From contig JBKDAN010000054.1 in the NCBI GenBank assembly GCA_046316615.1, positions 8,161 through 72,160 on the forward strand: a stretch of DNA of 64,000 nucleotides. Reading direction: 5' to 3'. A program made the translations under genes and the position numbers. The notes beneath the pieces were generated by a model. That model was given only the letters and a program-made list of their open reading frames with translations. It made no database searches and was not told the origin of the DNA. This stretch comes from BJHL01 sp040378885 (GTDB lineage Bacteria; Planctomycetota; Phycisphaerae; Phycisphaerales; UBA1924). Shown one piece after another: positions 1 through 7,386 of this stretch (positions are counted from its first letter, which is position 1; each line of letters starts with the position of its first letter).

Positions 1-5
1 TGATT

Positions 6-326
6 TTGCCTTTGACGACGCTGGTGCCTGCGGCGCGAGGTGCACTTTGGTTGACGCTGCCCGCGATGGTCGTGGGCGTGGGTGGGATGTGCTTCTTTGG
101 ATGGCGGACGAGCGCAAGTCGGCGTGTGGACGAGCGGCAGCGTGCGGGCAGTTGCCCGGACTGCGGATATGAAGTTGGTGGCTTGGGCGATGATCCGGCG
201 TTGAACGGCCTAGTGCCGGGGTGCGGGCCGGCGAGTTGTCCGGAGTGTGGCGTGAAGTATCCGTTGGTGCCGCCGCCAACACCGAGGGAAGTTGCGGAGG
301 GGAATCGCCCGCGGGTAATCAGATGA
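6..326 (+). CDS. Small membrane protein with C-terminal zinc ribbon (possibly 5'-truncated by the window)
   Basis: The frame is open to the left edge of the window, so the TTG at 6 may be internal and the gene may begin outside. One hydrophobic segment (about residues 13-33) is followed by a soluble part with two CxxC pairs, CPDC near residue 50 and CPEC near residue 78, spaced like a zinc-ribbon knuckle pair. Small membrane proteins with such ribbons are common in planctomycetes, but I do not recognise a named family. It converges on the DoxX-like gene, whose end overlaps this stop by a few bases. Function unknown. Confidence 0.55.
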   Translation: MPLTTLVPAARGALWLTLPAMVVGVGGMCFFGWRTSASRRVDERQRAGSCPDCGYEVGGLGDDPALNGLVPGCGPASCPECGVKYPLVPPPTPREVAEGNRPRVIR

Positions 327-714
327 TGCGCTGTGAGCGGCGGATGGGCAGGAGTTCGCGCAGGCGCGGGTCTCGGAGGAAGACGCTGAGCCATGCGACA
401 ACGCCGACGAAAAACTGGATGATCCAAGGCTCGTCGATGCGGACGTGGGTGGCCATGGCTCCGCCCATGTAGCCGGTGATGAGGACTGCGCCCAGCACGG
501 TGGTTCGAGGGATGAGGAAGATGACCACGATCGCGGCCTCAAGCACGCCAAGGCCGCGCATCTGGTCCATGCGCCAGCCGAGATGGGAGACGCCTTCCGC
601 CATGTCGTCAGACTGCGTGAACTTGCCGCTCGCGCTGAACAACAGCAGGCCGCCGATGAGACCTGCGAGAACCCAGCCTGTCACGACCTGCCATTTGGGA
701 AGCGTTGTGCGCAT
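319..714 (-). CDS. DoxX-like integral membrane protein
   Basis: About 131 residues with four hydrophobic segments, the size and layout of the DoxX/DoxX-like family. Recognisable elements are the first-helix GLLLFSASGKF stretch (the family's lxxGxxKl region), a Gly-rich GAVLITGYMGGAMATHVR third helix, and a final helix followed by a basic tail. I chose the ATG at 714 (MRTTLPKW) because residues upstream in the frame are not hydrophobic and lack family features. DoxX-like proteins are small quinone- or oxidoreductase-associated membrane proteins, and the substrate cannot be told here. No operon partner is close. Confidence 0.7.
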   Translation of the reverse strand: MRTTLPKWQVVTGWVLAGLIGGLLLFSASGKFTQSDDMAEGVSHLGWRMDQMRGLGVLEAAIVVIFLIPRTTVLGAVLITGYMGGAMATHVRIDEPWIIQFFVGVVAWLSVFLRDPRLRELLPIRRSQRII

Positions 715-774
715 GGTGCAAGATAGACCGGGGTGATGCGTCAACACACCCGCGCGCTAGGGTGGAAACGCGGC

Positions 775-1122
775 TTACTGGTCTTCGTCGGCTTCGACAT
801 CATCGGGGTCGATGACGAGCGGCGGTGGGGCGGGTCTTGCGGCAACTTCGAGCGCGTCGTGTGCCAGGAGTGCTGCGTGCGCGACGGCTGCGGGTGCGGC
901 TGCGCTGTCTCGCAGTTGCGCGAGCACAGCTCGCGCGGGCTGATGCTTGCGCTCGGCGCAGTTTCGCACGATCAGCAACGCAGCTCGCTCATCTTGCTCA
1001 CGCGGCAGATGTGTCAGCAGGGCTGTCAAGCCCGCGTCGCCGCCGTCGCGCAGGAGATCCATGATCGCGATGCGCCGCACGGCGGGGCGCTGATCTTGCA
1101 ATCGCTCGAGCGGGCTGGTCAT
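775..1122 (-). CDS. Small HEAT-repeat-like protein
   Basis: A 115-residue Ala/Leu-rich protein. The pattern of paired amphipathic helices (LQDQRPAVRRIAIMDLLR, then AGLTALLTHL, then RAALLIVRNC) resembles one or two HEAT/armadillo repeats, as in small adaptor proteins. It ends in an acidic tail (IDPDDVEADEDQ). The ATG at 1122 is the only good start. No catalytic motif is visible. The assignment rests on helix pattern alone, so it should be read as a hypothetical protein with HEAT-like character. Confidence 0.5.
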   Translation of the reverse strand: MTSPLERLQDQRPAVRRIAIMDLLRDGGDAGLTALLTHLPREQDERAALLIVRNCAERKHQPARAVLAQLRDSAAAPAAVAHAALLAHDALEVAARPAPPPLVIDPDDVEADEDQ

Positions 1123-1147
1123 GGCGATATTGGAAGACAGGAAGACA

Positions 1148-1187
1148 GGTTGAACACAGAGAGCGCAGAGGGCACGGAGAAGAGAAG
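1148..1187. repeat. Intergenic CAGAG-type repeat remnant
   Basis: The AACACAGAG...GCGCAGAGGGCACGGAG pattern resembles the repeat seen as an inverted pair at 35.40-35.53 kb. It lies in the 138-base gap between two minus-strand genes. Just downstream (1227-1262) a short direct repeat built on TTCG(T/A)TATTTGACT follows, with two near-identical units. Confidence 0.45.
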
Positions 1188-1260
1188 GTGTGTGGGGCGC
1201 GAGTAGGTTGGTGTTGTGTCGCTGCGATACTTCGTTATTTGACTTCGATATTTGACTTCG

Positions 1261-1998
1261 TTACTGGGGTTCTTCGGCGGTTGCTTGCGTCGGCGCGCCT
1301 GTCACGGCGGTGTCGGCTGCGGGCTGTTGCACGCCCATTGCCGCGTCGAAGGCGGCGAGGTCCTTCTGCACCTGCTCGCGCTGACTGATGTACCACTGGC
1401 CGGGCACGTCGGTCGCAGGGTTGTAGAAGAAGGCGGGCATGGGCTCGTCGCCCGGGTACCAGGCGCGGGCGTGCACGACGTTCCATGGCTTGAAGCCGCC
1501 TTCGAGGCGGACAGTGATCTTCTGATAGATGGGCTTGCCATCGGTGGCCAGGCCCAGCTCGGGCATGGGGCGGAGGACATCGACGATGCCGTGATCGGTG
1601 CGGAGCCAGACGCGCGTGACGTGGAAGACGGGCAGCGTGCCGGTTGTGTTTTCCGGCGTGGCGGGCTGCACTTCGGGGCCGACCTTCCTGGCGATGCGGT
1701 CGTAAAGCATCTTGCGTGTGCCAAGCGGCAGATTGATGACGAGCGGATAGTCGGCCATCGGCAGGGCGTCGGGCGCGGCGGCAACGTCGAACTCGCGCTG
1801 GCCGGGGGTCCAGCGGCTGGTGACGTATTGCAGCGCGGCGACCATGGCGGCTTCTGCGGCGGGCTTGTTGGGATCTTCCGCGTAGCCGCGCGATGTGGGA
1901 ATCGCGGGGTAGTTGGTGTTTTGGAAGCAGCCGGCGAGAGCGGCGGTGAGGCCGATGAGTGAGCAGGCAAAGAGCGAGCGCGAAAGCGAAGCGGGCAT
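1261..1998 (-). CDS. Exported lipoprotein of unknown function
   Basis: 245 residues. A type II signal peptide runs from the ATG at 1998 to the lipobox LAGC with the lipidated Cys at about residue 23, so the protein should be membrane-anchored on the outer side of the cytoplasmic membrane or moved to the outer membrane. A GGAGG ribosome binding site sits just upstream of the start. The mature part is soluble, with FDVAAAPDALPMADYPLVIN and VTRVWLRTDHGIVDVLRP stretches that suggest a mixed alpha/beta fold. The C-terminus is low-complexity Ala/Thr/Gln. I do not recognise a family. Confidence 0.75.
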   Translation of the reverse strand: MPASLSRSLFACSLIGLTAALAGCFQNTNYPAIPTSRGYAEDPNKPAAEAAMVAALQYVTSRWTPGQREFDVAAAPDALPMADYPLVINLPLGTRKMLYDRIARKVGPEVQPATPENTTGTLPVFHVTRVWLRTDHGIVDVLRPMPELGLATDGKPIYQKITVRLEGGFKPWNVVHARAWYPGDEPMPAFFYNPATDVPGQWYISQREQVQKDLAAFDAAMGVQQPAADTAVTGAPTQATAEEPQ

Positions 1999-2108
1999 GG
2001 GTACCTCCGTGTACCGGGTGTGAGTCGTCCTGACGCGCAGATTCTACGCGAAATCACGGGCCGTGTCGCGGAGGATCGCGAGGATGTGCAAAGAACGTGG
2101 AGAGCGGC

Positions 2109-2870
2109 TCAGGCGACGAAACTGACTTCTTCGCCGGTCTTGCGGTAGGCGTCGTAGGCGGCGCGGTCGAAGGTGTAGAGCTTGGCGGCGCGGTGGGCGA
2201 CGCCCAGTTGGCGTTCGTCGAGGTCGCGCAGGGTGCCGGTTTCCATGATCTTCTTGCGGAAGTTGCGCTTGTCGAGGCGCTTGCCCAGGCAGGCTTCGTA
2301 GAGGGTCTGGAGTTGGGTCAGGCTGAACTTCTGCGGGAGCATCGCGAAGGCGAGGGGCTCGTGGCGAACCTTGTCGCGCAGGCCGGTCATGGCGGCATTG
2401 ATGATCTCGGCGTGGTCAAAGGCCAGACGCGGGAGGGCGCTGGCTTCGAACCAGCCGGCGTTCTCGCCGCGGGCGGCGGCCTTGAGCTGGTCTTCGGCGG
2501 GGCGAGCGAGCGAGAGGAAGCAGACGCTGACGACGCGCCCGCGCGGATCGCGGTTGGGATTGCCGAAGGTGCGGATCTGCTCGAGGTGCGTGGGTTCGAG
2601 GCCGACGCGTGAGACGAAGAGGCGATGGCCGCCGTCTTCAAGTGATTCGTTGATGGCGACGTAGCCGCCTGGAAGACTCCAGCAGCCTGCGAAGGGTTCT
2701 TCGTTGCGGCGCACGAGGAAGACGCGCAGGGCGCGCTGCGAGAAGGCGATGGGCACGCAGTCAACGGCGACGGCGATGTGCGCGGCTTCATCGAGGCGCA
2801 GGCCCGGGCGGGCGTAGTCGCGCCAGTTTCGCGGTTCGTTGAGCGGCGATGCCGGGTTCAGCTGACTCAT
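2109..2870 (-). CDS. Nudix-fold transcriptional regulator, NrtR-like, with degenerate Nudix box
   Basis: 253 residues from the ATG at 2870, preceded by a good GGAGG. The N-terminal part is a Nudix fold (VDCVPIAFSQRALRVFLVRR, then SLPGGYVAINESLEDGG). The C-terminal part has the winged-helix signature of NrtR-type proteins (FSLTQLQTLYEACLGKRLDK, RNFRKKIMETGTL). In the Nudix box the spacing G-x5-E-x7-R is kept, but the following catalytic glutamates of REUxEE are replaced (RLFVSRVGL). NrtR proteins use the Nudix domain to sense ADP-ribose-type ligands and control NAD genes. Loss of the metal-binding Glu pair argues for a sensor rather than a hydrolase. No NAD gene lies next to it, so its targets are elsewhere or different. 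Confidence 0.82.
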   Translation of the reverse strand: MSQLNPASPLNEPRNWRDYARPGLRLDEAAHIAVAVDCVPIAFSQRALRVFLVRRNEEPFAGCWSLPGGYVAINESLEDGGHRLFVSRVGLEPTHLEQIRTFGNPNRDPRGRVVSVCFLSLARPAEDQLKAAARGENAGWFEASALPRLAFDHAEIINAAMTGLRDKVRHEPLAFAMLPQKFSLTQLQTLYEACLGKRLDKRNFRKKIMETGTLRDLDERQLGVAHRAAKLYTFDRAAYDAYRKTGEEVSFVA

Positions 2871-3091
2871 GGCGACCTCCAGATCACAAAGAGCATAGCA
2901 GGAACGCAGGCGCGGCGTGAAGAGTAATTGTGAAGTAAACACGAAGTTGTGAAAGTGTGAATGCTACGAGAAACTTGCTGTCGTGAGCTTCGTGTACAAA
3001 GGTGCTTTGTGGCCGGAAATGTTGCGTTTGGGCTTTACAGACGCGAGGCCCGGCGTTAAGTTGCTCCGCCGCGCATGTGACGCGGAAGAGT

Positions 3092-3096
3092 AAAGG
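3092..3096 (+). promoter_or_regulatory. Ribosome binding site fixing the amt start
   Basis: AAAGG lies eight bases before the ATG at 3105. An in-frame GTG at 3096 overlaps this site and is therefore unlikely to be the true start. Confidence 0.6.
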
Positions 3097-3104
3097 TGAA
3101 CTGC

Positions 3105-4397
3105 ATGACGACTGAAACGGCGACGGCGGCGCTGCCCGCCATTGATTCGGGCTCAACCGCGTGGATGCTCGTCTCGAGCGCGCTGGTGCTCATCATGGTG
3201 CCTGGGCTGGCGATCTTCTACGCGGGGATGGTGCGTCGGAAGAACGTGTTGACGACGCTTGCGCAGGTGTTTGCGGCGATGGGCGTCATTGGCGTGCAGT
3301 GGATTCTCATCGGGTACTGCCTGGCGTTTGGGAAGAGCCAAGGCGGATGGATCGGGTGGGACAGCAATCTCATCGCGCTGCATGGCATCGACTGGCACAG
3401 CGCGTATGGCGACAAGCAAATTCCGGAGCTTGTTTTCGTGATGTTTCAGGGCAAGTTCGCGATCATCACACCTGCACTCATCGCTGGCGCGGTGGCGGAG
3501 CGGATGAAGTTCAGCACGTTCCTGGTCTTCAGCCTGCTGTGGACGACGTTTGTGTATTGCCCGCTGGCCCACTGGGTGTGGCACCCTGAGGGCTGGCTGT
3601 TTGCGAAGGGCGTGCTCGACTTTGCTGGCGGTACGGTGGTGCACATTTCCAGCGGTTTCAGCGCACTTGTGCTGGCCATTATGATCGGCAAGCGTCGTGA
3701 TTACATGCCGGGACTGAGTGGTGAGGGCTTTGCCATTCTGCCGCACAGCTTGCCGCTCACGCTGCTGGGGGCGGGGCTGTTGTGGTTCGGTTGGTTTGGC
3801 TTTAACGCGGGCAGCGCTGTCGCGATTGAGTTTCCGGCGGCTGGCTTTACTGCGGGGCTTGCATTTACGACCACGCAGACTGCGGCGGCTGCTGCGGCGA
3901 TCACGTGGCTACTGATTGAGTGGCTGCACCAGGGCAAGCCGACGACGCTGGGCATCGCATCGGGCATTGTTGCGGGACTGGTGTGCATCACGCCCGCTGC
4001 GGGTCACGTGCTGCCTTGGCATGCCATCATTTTCGGTGCGGCAGGCTCGTGTGCGTGCTATCTCGCGGTGCGGCTAAAGGGCAAGTTTGGTTACGACGAC
4101 TCACTCGACGCGTTTGGTGTGCACGGCATTAGCGGGCTGACTGGCGCTGTGCTCACGGGTGTCTTCTGCATGGCAAACACCAGCAACAAGGGGCTGATTT
4201 ACGGGGATTCGTATCAGTTTGAGCACCAGTTGCTGGGTGCGGGCGTGGGTGCGGGCTTCGCTGTTGTGTGCACAATCGTCATCGCTGCAGCGCTCAAGTA
4301 CACCATGGGCTTGCGTGCGACTGATGCGCAGGAGCGTGACGGCCTTGATATCTCGGTGCATGGTGAGCGTGGCTATCACGCGGACTTGATGTCGTAG
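3105..4397 (+). CDS. amt: Ammonium transporter
   Basis: 430 residues with about eleven hydrophobic helices, the normal Amt length. Family landmarks are AGMVRRKNVL in the first periplasmic-to-helix region, FAGGTVVHISSGFSAL with pore His180, and DAFGVHGISGLTGAVLTG with pore His340. These are the twin histidines of the ammonium channel. It has no cleavable signal peptide, unlike E. coli AmtB. The gene is followed after 162 bases by a PII gene on the same strand, the conserved amt-glnK arrangement in which the PII protein plugs the channel when nitrogen is plentiful. The 162-base upstream gap is the likely regulatory region, but I found no clean sigma-54 site. Confidence 0.95.
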   Translation: MTTETATAALPAIDSGSTAWMLVSSALVLIMVPGLAIFYAGMVRRKNVLTTLAQVFAAMGVIGVQWILIGYCLAFGKSQGGWIGWDSNLIALHGIDWHSAYGDKQIPELVFVMFQGKFAIITPALIAGAVAERMKFSTFLVFSLLWTTFVYCPLAHWVWHPEGWLFAKGVLDFAGGTVVHISSGFSALVLAIMIGKRRDYMPGLSGEGFAILPHSLPLTLLGAGLLWFGWFGFNAGSAVAIEFPAAGFTAGLAFTTTQTAAAAAAITWLLIEWLHQGKPTTLGIASGIVAGLVCITPAAGHVLPWHAIIFGAAGSCACYLAVRLKGKFGYDDSLDAFGVHGISGLTGAVLTGVFCMANTSNKGLIYGDSYQFEHQLLGAGVGAGFAVVCTIVIAAALKYTMGLRATDAQERDGLDISVHGERGYHADLMS

Positions 4398-4559
4398 GGG
4401 AAGCGCCGAGTGCCTGCGTGCGGGTGCAGAGAAGCGACGAATTGCAGGAATTGACACGAAGGGGCGTGAGGGCGTGTCGAGCGGGTGCGGGGCTTCGTGT
4501 TGAAGTGTGTTGAAGTTGTGGTTGCCGGTGCGTGGTTTGTGCGTTCGAGGACTTCCTTC

Positions 4560-4910
4560 ATGAAATTGCTTATCGCCATCATTCGTCCTGATCGCCTCGA
4601 AGCGGTGCAGATCGCTCTGCGCAAAGTGCTTGACGAGAATGACACGTATCGCATCACTGTCAGCCCGGTGGAAGGACACGGTGCGCAGCAAGGGGAGGTG
4701 GAGTTCGTGCGAGGCCAGAAAGTGCGGCCTCGCATGATTCCCAAGCTGCAAGTGACCATCGGTCTGAACGATGACTACGTGGAGAAAGCCATTAACGCGA
4801 TCATCGACGGCGCCCGCACGGGCGGCGTGGGTGACGGCAAGATCTTCGTGGTGCCCATGCTCGAGTGCATTCGGATTCGCACGGGCGAGCGGGGCGGCCA
4901 AGCGATCTGA
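4560..4910 (+). CDS. PII-family nitrogen regulator without the modifiable tyrosine
   Basis: 116 residues. The start at 4560 gives the canonical MKLLIAIIRP first strand. ATP-site elements are present: GARTGGVGDGKIF and the C-terminal IRIRTGE. The T-loop runs GHGAQQGEVEFVRGQKVRPR. At the position of Tyr51 of E. coli GlnB/GlnK there is Val (about residue 55 here), because four residues are inserted upstream. Uridylylation or adenylylation at that site is therefore impossible. Placed directly behind amt, it most likely gates that transporter by ligand binding (ATP/ADP, 2-oxoglutarate) alone. Confidence 0.93.
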   Translation: MKLLIAIIRPDRLEAVQIALRKVLDENDTYRITVSPVEGHGAQQGEVEFVRGQKVRPRMIPKLQVTIGLNDDYVEKAINAIIDGARTGGVGDGKIFVVPMLECIRIRTGERGGQAI

Positions 4911-4916
4911 CACGCT

Positions 4917-5888
4917 TTACTTGCGGCCTGCGATGTCCAAGCTGGTGATGTAGTCGCTGGGCTTTGCACCGGCAGGCAAGGCGGCGATGATCTTCTGATA
5001 CAGCGGATCCTGCCAGTCCGTCATTGCGTCGATGTAGTGCGATTTGCTTGTCAGCACGATGTCCTGCAAGCCCGCAGCACGCATTTGTTCGCGCGTTTCG
5101 TCCACAAGCACCGCGCCTGCGACGCAGCCGACCAGCGCTTCCACGTCGGCGCGAACGCTTTCGGGCAGCGGCTTGAGCAGTGCAAGGTCTGACACGGCAA
5201 CTCGCCCGCCTGGCTTGAGGACGCGAGCGATCTCGCGCCACACGCGCTGCTTGTCGGGGCTCAGATTCAGCACGCAGTTGCTGATGACGACGTCGACGCT
5301 CGCGTCTGCGGCGGGCAAATTCTCAATCTCGCCCAGTCGAAACTCCACGTTGCTGAGGCCACTGGCCTTGGTGTAGTGGGCGATGTTGCTCCGTGCTTTG
5401 CTGAGCATTTCAGGGGTCATGTCGATGCCAATCACGCGGCCGGTTGCCCCCACCTTGGGTCCTGCGACAAAGCAGTCAAATCCGCCGCCACTGCCCAGGT
5501 CAAGCACAACTTCGCCGGTGCGCAAGCTTGCGAGTGCGGTTGGATTGCCGCAAGACAGCCCCATGTTGGCGCTGTCTGGTGTGGCTGCCAAGTCGAACTG
5601 GGAGTAGCCGACCGCTTCTGCAAGTTGTGCGGGTGTGAACGTTGCGGGCCCGCAGCAACCTCCACCTGCGCAGCATGACGACGTGGTCGCACTTGACGGC
5701 GCTGCAATCGCTGCGCTGCCCAGCGGCGTGTCGGCCAGCGCTGCGGACCACCAGCCGTCGTTGGCGATCTTTGCGTAGCCGGCTCGCACCTGGTCGCGCG
5801 TGGTGTCGGCAGTCGCGGCTGATGCGACCTGCGGTGTCGAGCAGCAACCGGGTTCGCAGCAAGGCTTGTCGGGGGACGTGTTAGACAT
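4917..5888 (-). CDS. arsM: Arsenite S-adenosylmethionine methyltransferase
   Basis: 323 residues from the ATG at 5888. The class I SAM-binding motif VVLDLGSGGGFDCF starts near residue 127. The three arsenite-binding cysteines typical of ArsM are recognisable: SCGNP (Cys113), VISNCVLNLSPD and ALVGCVAGA. ArsM converts As(III) to methylated, volatile species in the cytoplasm. Unusual is the N-terminal extension of about 90 residues with four vicinal Cys pairs (KPCCEPGCC at 9-16 and CCAGGGCC at 72-79), which could bind As(III) and hand it over. It is the last gene of the arsR-arsC-arsM unit, separated from arsC by only 19 bases. Confidence 0.92.
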   Translation of the reverse strand: MSNTSPDKPCCEPGCCSTPQVASAATADTTRDQVRAGYAKIANDGWWSAALADTPLGSAAIAAPSSATTSSCCAGGGCCGPATFTPAQLAEAVGYSQFDLAATPDSANMGLSCGNPTALASLRTGEVVLDLGSGGGFDCFVAGPKVGATGRVIGIDMTPEMLSKARSNIAHYTKASGLSNVEFRLGEIENLPAADASVDVVISNCVLNLSPDKQRVWREIARVLKPGGRVAVSDLALLKPLPESVRADVEALVGCVAGAVLVDETREQMRAAGLQDIVLTSKSHYIDAMTDWQDPLYQKIIAALPAGAKPSDYITSLDIAGRK

Positions 5889-5907
5889 GATTGGTCCTTT
5901 CGAGTTG

Positions 5908-6345
5908 TTAGCGGGCGCGCAGCGCATCTGGAAGTGTCTGGATGAATGTTCGAATCTCATCACGCACGCGCCGGTAGTGGGGCATCGCCTCATCATCACT
6001 CTTGGCATCACGTGCAAGCCGCGGCGGGTCTTCAAAGCCCACATGCACAACGCGGGCCCCCGGGAAGATCGGGCACGATTCATGTGCGCTGTCACACACC
6101 GTTACCACCACATCAAAGCTCGTGGCGATCTCTTCCGGTCGCTTGCTGGTGTGGGAGGTGATATCCACGCCGGCTTCCGCCATTGCCCGAATCGCGAGGC
6201 GATTCATGCCGTGGGGGTTCGTGCCCGCCGAGTATGCCTCTACGCTGTCGGCCTTCAGCGCTTTGGCCCAACCTTCGGCCATTTGGCTGCGGCACGAGTT
6301 ACCTGTGCAAAGAAAAAGTACGCGGATTCTGGGATCGGTCTTCAT
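5908..6345 (-). CDS. arsC: Arsenate reductase, low-molecular-weight phosphatase type (thioredoxin-linked)
   Basis: 145 residues. The phosphatase loop CTGNSCRS (Cys13, Cys18, Arg19) and the second redox cysteines in VTVCDSAHESCP (Cys84, Cys91) identify the thioredoxin-coupled ArsC family rather than the glutaredoxin type. It reduces As(V) to As(III), the substrate of the neighbouring ArsM. Its ATG at 6345 overlaps the arsR stop by four bases (ATGA), so translation is coupled. No arsenite efflux pump (ArsB/Acr3) lies in this unit, so detoxification here runs by reduction plus methylation unless a pump is encoded elsewhere. Confidence 0.93.
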   Translation of the reverse strand: MKTDPRIRVLFLCTGNSCRSQMAEGWAKALKADSVEAYSAGTNPHGMNRLAIRAMAEAGVDITSHTSKRPEEIATSFDVVVTVCDSAHESCPIFPGARVVHVGFEDPPRLARDAKSDDEAMPHYRRVRDEIRTFIQTLPDALRAR

Positions 6346-6773
6346 GCGTTCGCACCTTTCGTTCGCTTGCGCGGTGTTGCGGGCGCACAGCACCCGCCCG
6401 CGTCGCAGCATGTGGGGGCATGGGCGATGCACGCGTCCACGGCATCGGCCATCGCCCGCAGTGAAGCCGCAAGGTCGGTGTACCGCACGGTGTAATGGAC
6501 AGTCTTTGCCCGCCGCTCGCTCGCCAGCACGCCCGCGCGTGCCAGAATCGCCAGATGTCGCGACACCACCGACAGATCAACCGAGCAGCAGTCGGCGACT
6601 TCGGTGACAGAGCAAGGCCGCGCGCACTTGGCCAGGCATGCCAGCAATGTCAGTCGCGTGGGGTCGCCCAGAGCCCGAAACAGATCGGCGGAGAGCGCAC
6701 TGTCGATCGGCCGACGAACACGCGCCGCGTGGCGAGGCGAACGAGGCGGTGTAGCTTGCTTCGTCACTTGCAT
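6342..6773 (-). CDS. arsR: ArsR-family metalloregulator
   Basis: 143 residues if started at the ATG at 6773. A winged helix-turn-helix core is evident (LFRALGDPTRLTLLACL, then VDLSVVSRHLAILARAGVL). Candidate metal-binding cysteines sit in the recognition-helix region (Cys50, Cys54, Cys62, Cys63, the last two in ADCCSVDLS) and in a Cys-rich tail (TCCDAGGCC, residues 121-129). An in-frame ATG at 6791 lies inside the predicted promoter, which makes the 6773 start more likely. It should repress its own arsR-arsC-arsM operon until As(III) or Sb(III) binds. Confidence 0.9.
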   Translation of the reverse strand: MQVTKQATPPRSPRHAARVRRPIDSALSADLFRALGDPTRLTLLACLAKCARPCSVTEVADCCSVDLSVVSRHLAILARAGVLASERRAKTVHYTVRYTDLAASLRAMADAVDACIAHAPTCCDAGGCCAPATPRKRTKGANA

Positions 6774-6811
6774 AGTTGTGCAAGTATACATGGCTAGACC
6801 GGTCCAGACAA
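6767..6811 (-). promoter_or_regulatory. arsR promoter with overlapping palindromic operator
   Basis: On the minus strand a -35 box TTGTCT (6806-6811) and a -10 box TATACT (6783-6788) are separated by 17 bases. Transcription should start near 6776, only about three bases before the arsR ATG at 6773. A perfect inverted repeat CTTGCA-N6-TGCAAG covers 6767-6784, running from the -10 box across the start codon, an ideal place for repression. No Shine-Dalgarno is possible in so short a leader, so the mRNA is predicted leaderless. Confidence 0.6.
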
Positions 6812-7023
6812 GACCTTTCGCGGTACAAGCTGTGCCGATTGCTCTGATTGTGCGGTCTATAGCGTTTGTACCGGTTGTGAGAATTGCACACGCAAGGCGG
6901 GCGACGACTCGCGTGTCAGCATGAAATGCCTGTCATCACACGCCTCCGGATTGATACGACGTCGCGAGAGGTCGATACCCAACTCAGGTACGTCTGCATT
7001 GCCAGAGCGGTGGAGGTAGCACG

Positions 7024-7356
7024 ATGTCCGGGCAGTCTACAGGACCCATCATCAGCAGCTTGCACGATGACGCCGACATGGCCGAACTCATCGACATGTA
7101 CGTCGATGAGATGGGCGGTCGTGCGCAGTCGCTTCGCAACCATCTTGAAGCGGGCAACTGGAAGCAGCTTGCCAATGAAGCCCACAAGATTCGTGGCAGC
7201 GCGGGCGGTCATGGCTTCGACTCGATTGGGGGGAATGCCGCACACTTGGAGGATGAATTGCGGCGTTGCGTCGGAAGCGAAGCCACGATCATGCAGTCAA
7301 TCAAACAGCAGGTCGATGAATTGGTGAGCATGTGCCTGCGAGCCAAGGCACGTTGA
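7024..7356 (+). CDS. HPt (histidine phosphotransfer) domain protein
   Basis: 110 residues, essentially a single HPt four-helix domain. The phosphoacceptor is His54 in ANEAHKIRGSAGGHGF. A stand-alone HPt relays phosphate between a hybrid kinase and a response regulator. The next gene, 30 bases downstream, is a REC-GGDEF protein, which makes it the natural partner. No kinase lies next to them. A GGAGG-like site (ggaggtag) precedes the ATG. Confidence 0.9.
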   Translation: MSGQSTGPIISSLHDDADMAELIDMYVDEMGGRAQSLRNHLEAGNWKQLANEAHKIRGSAGGHGFDSIGGNAAHLEDELRRCVGSEATIMQSIKQQVDELVSMCLRAKAR

Positions 7357-7386
7357 ACGAAGTGTGTCGGGGGCGGAGGATGTTCA

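Noticed and set aside
3013..3028. TGGCCGGAAATGTTGC upstream of amt as a sigma-54 promoter.
   Set aside because: The GG and GC elements are one base too far apart for a sigma-54 site, and this spacing is strict. It may be a degenerate relic but should not be annotated.
3096..3104. GTG at 3096 as amt start.
   Set aside because: It overlaps the AAAGG ribosome binding site that serves the ATG at 3105.
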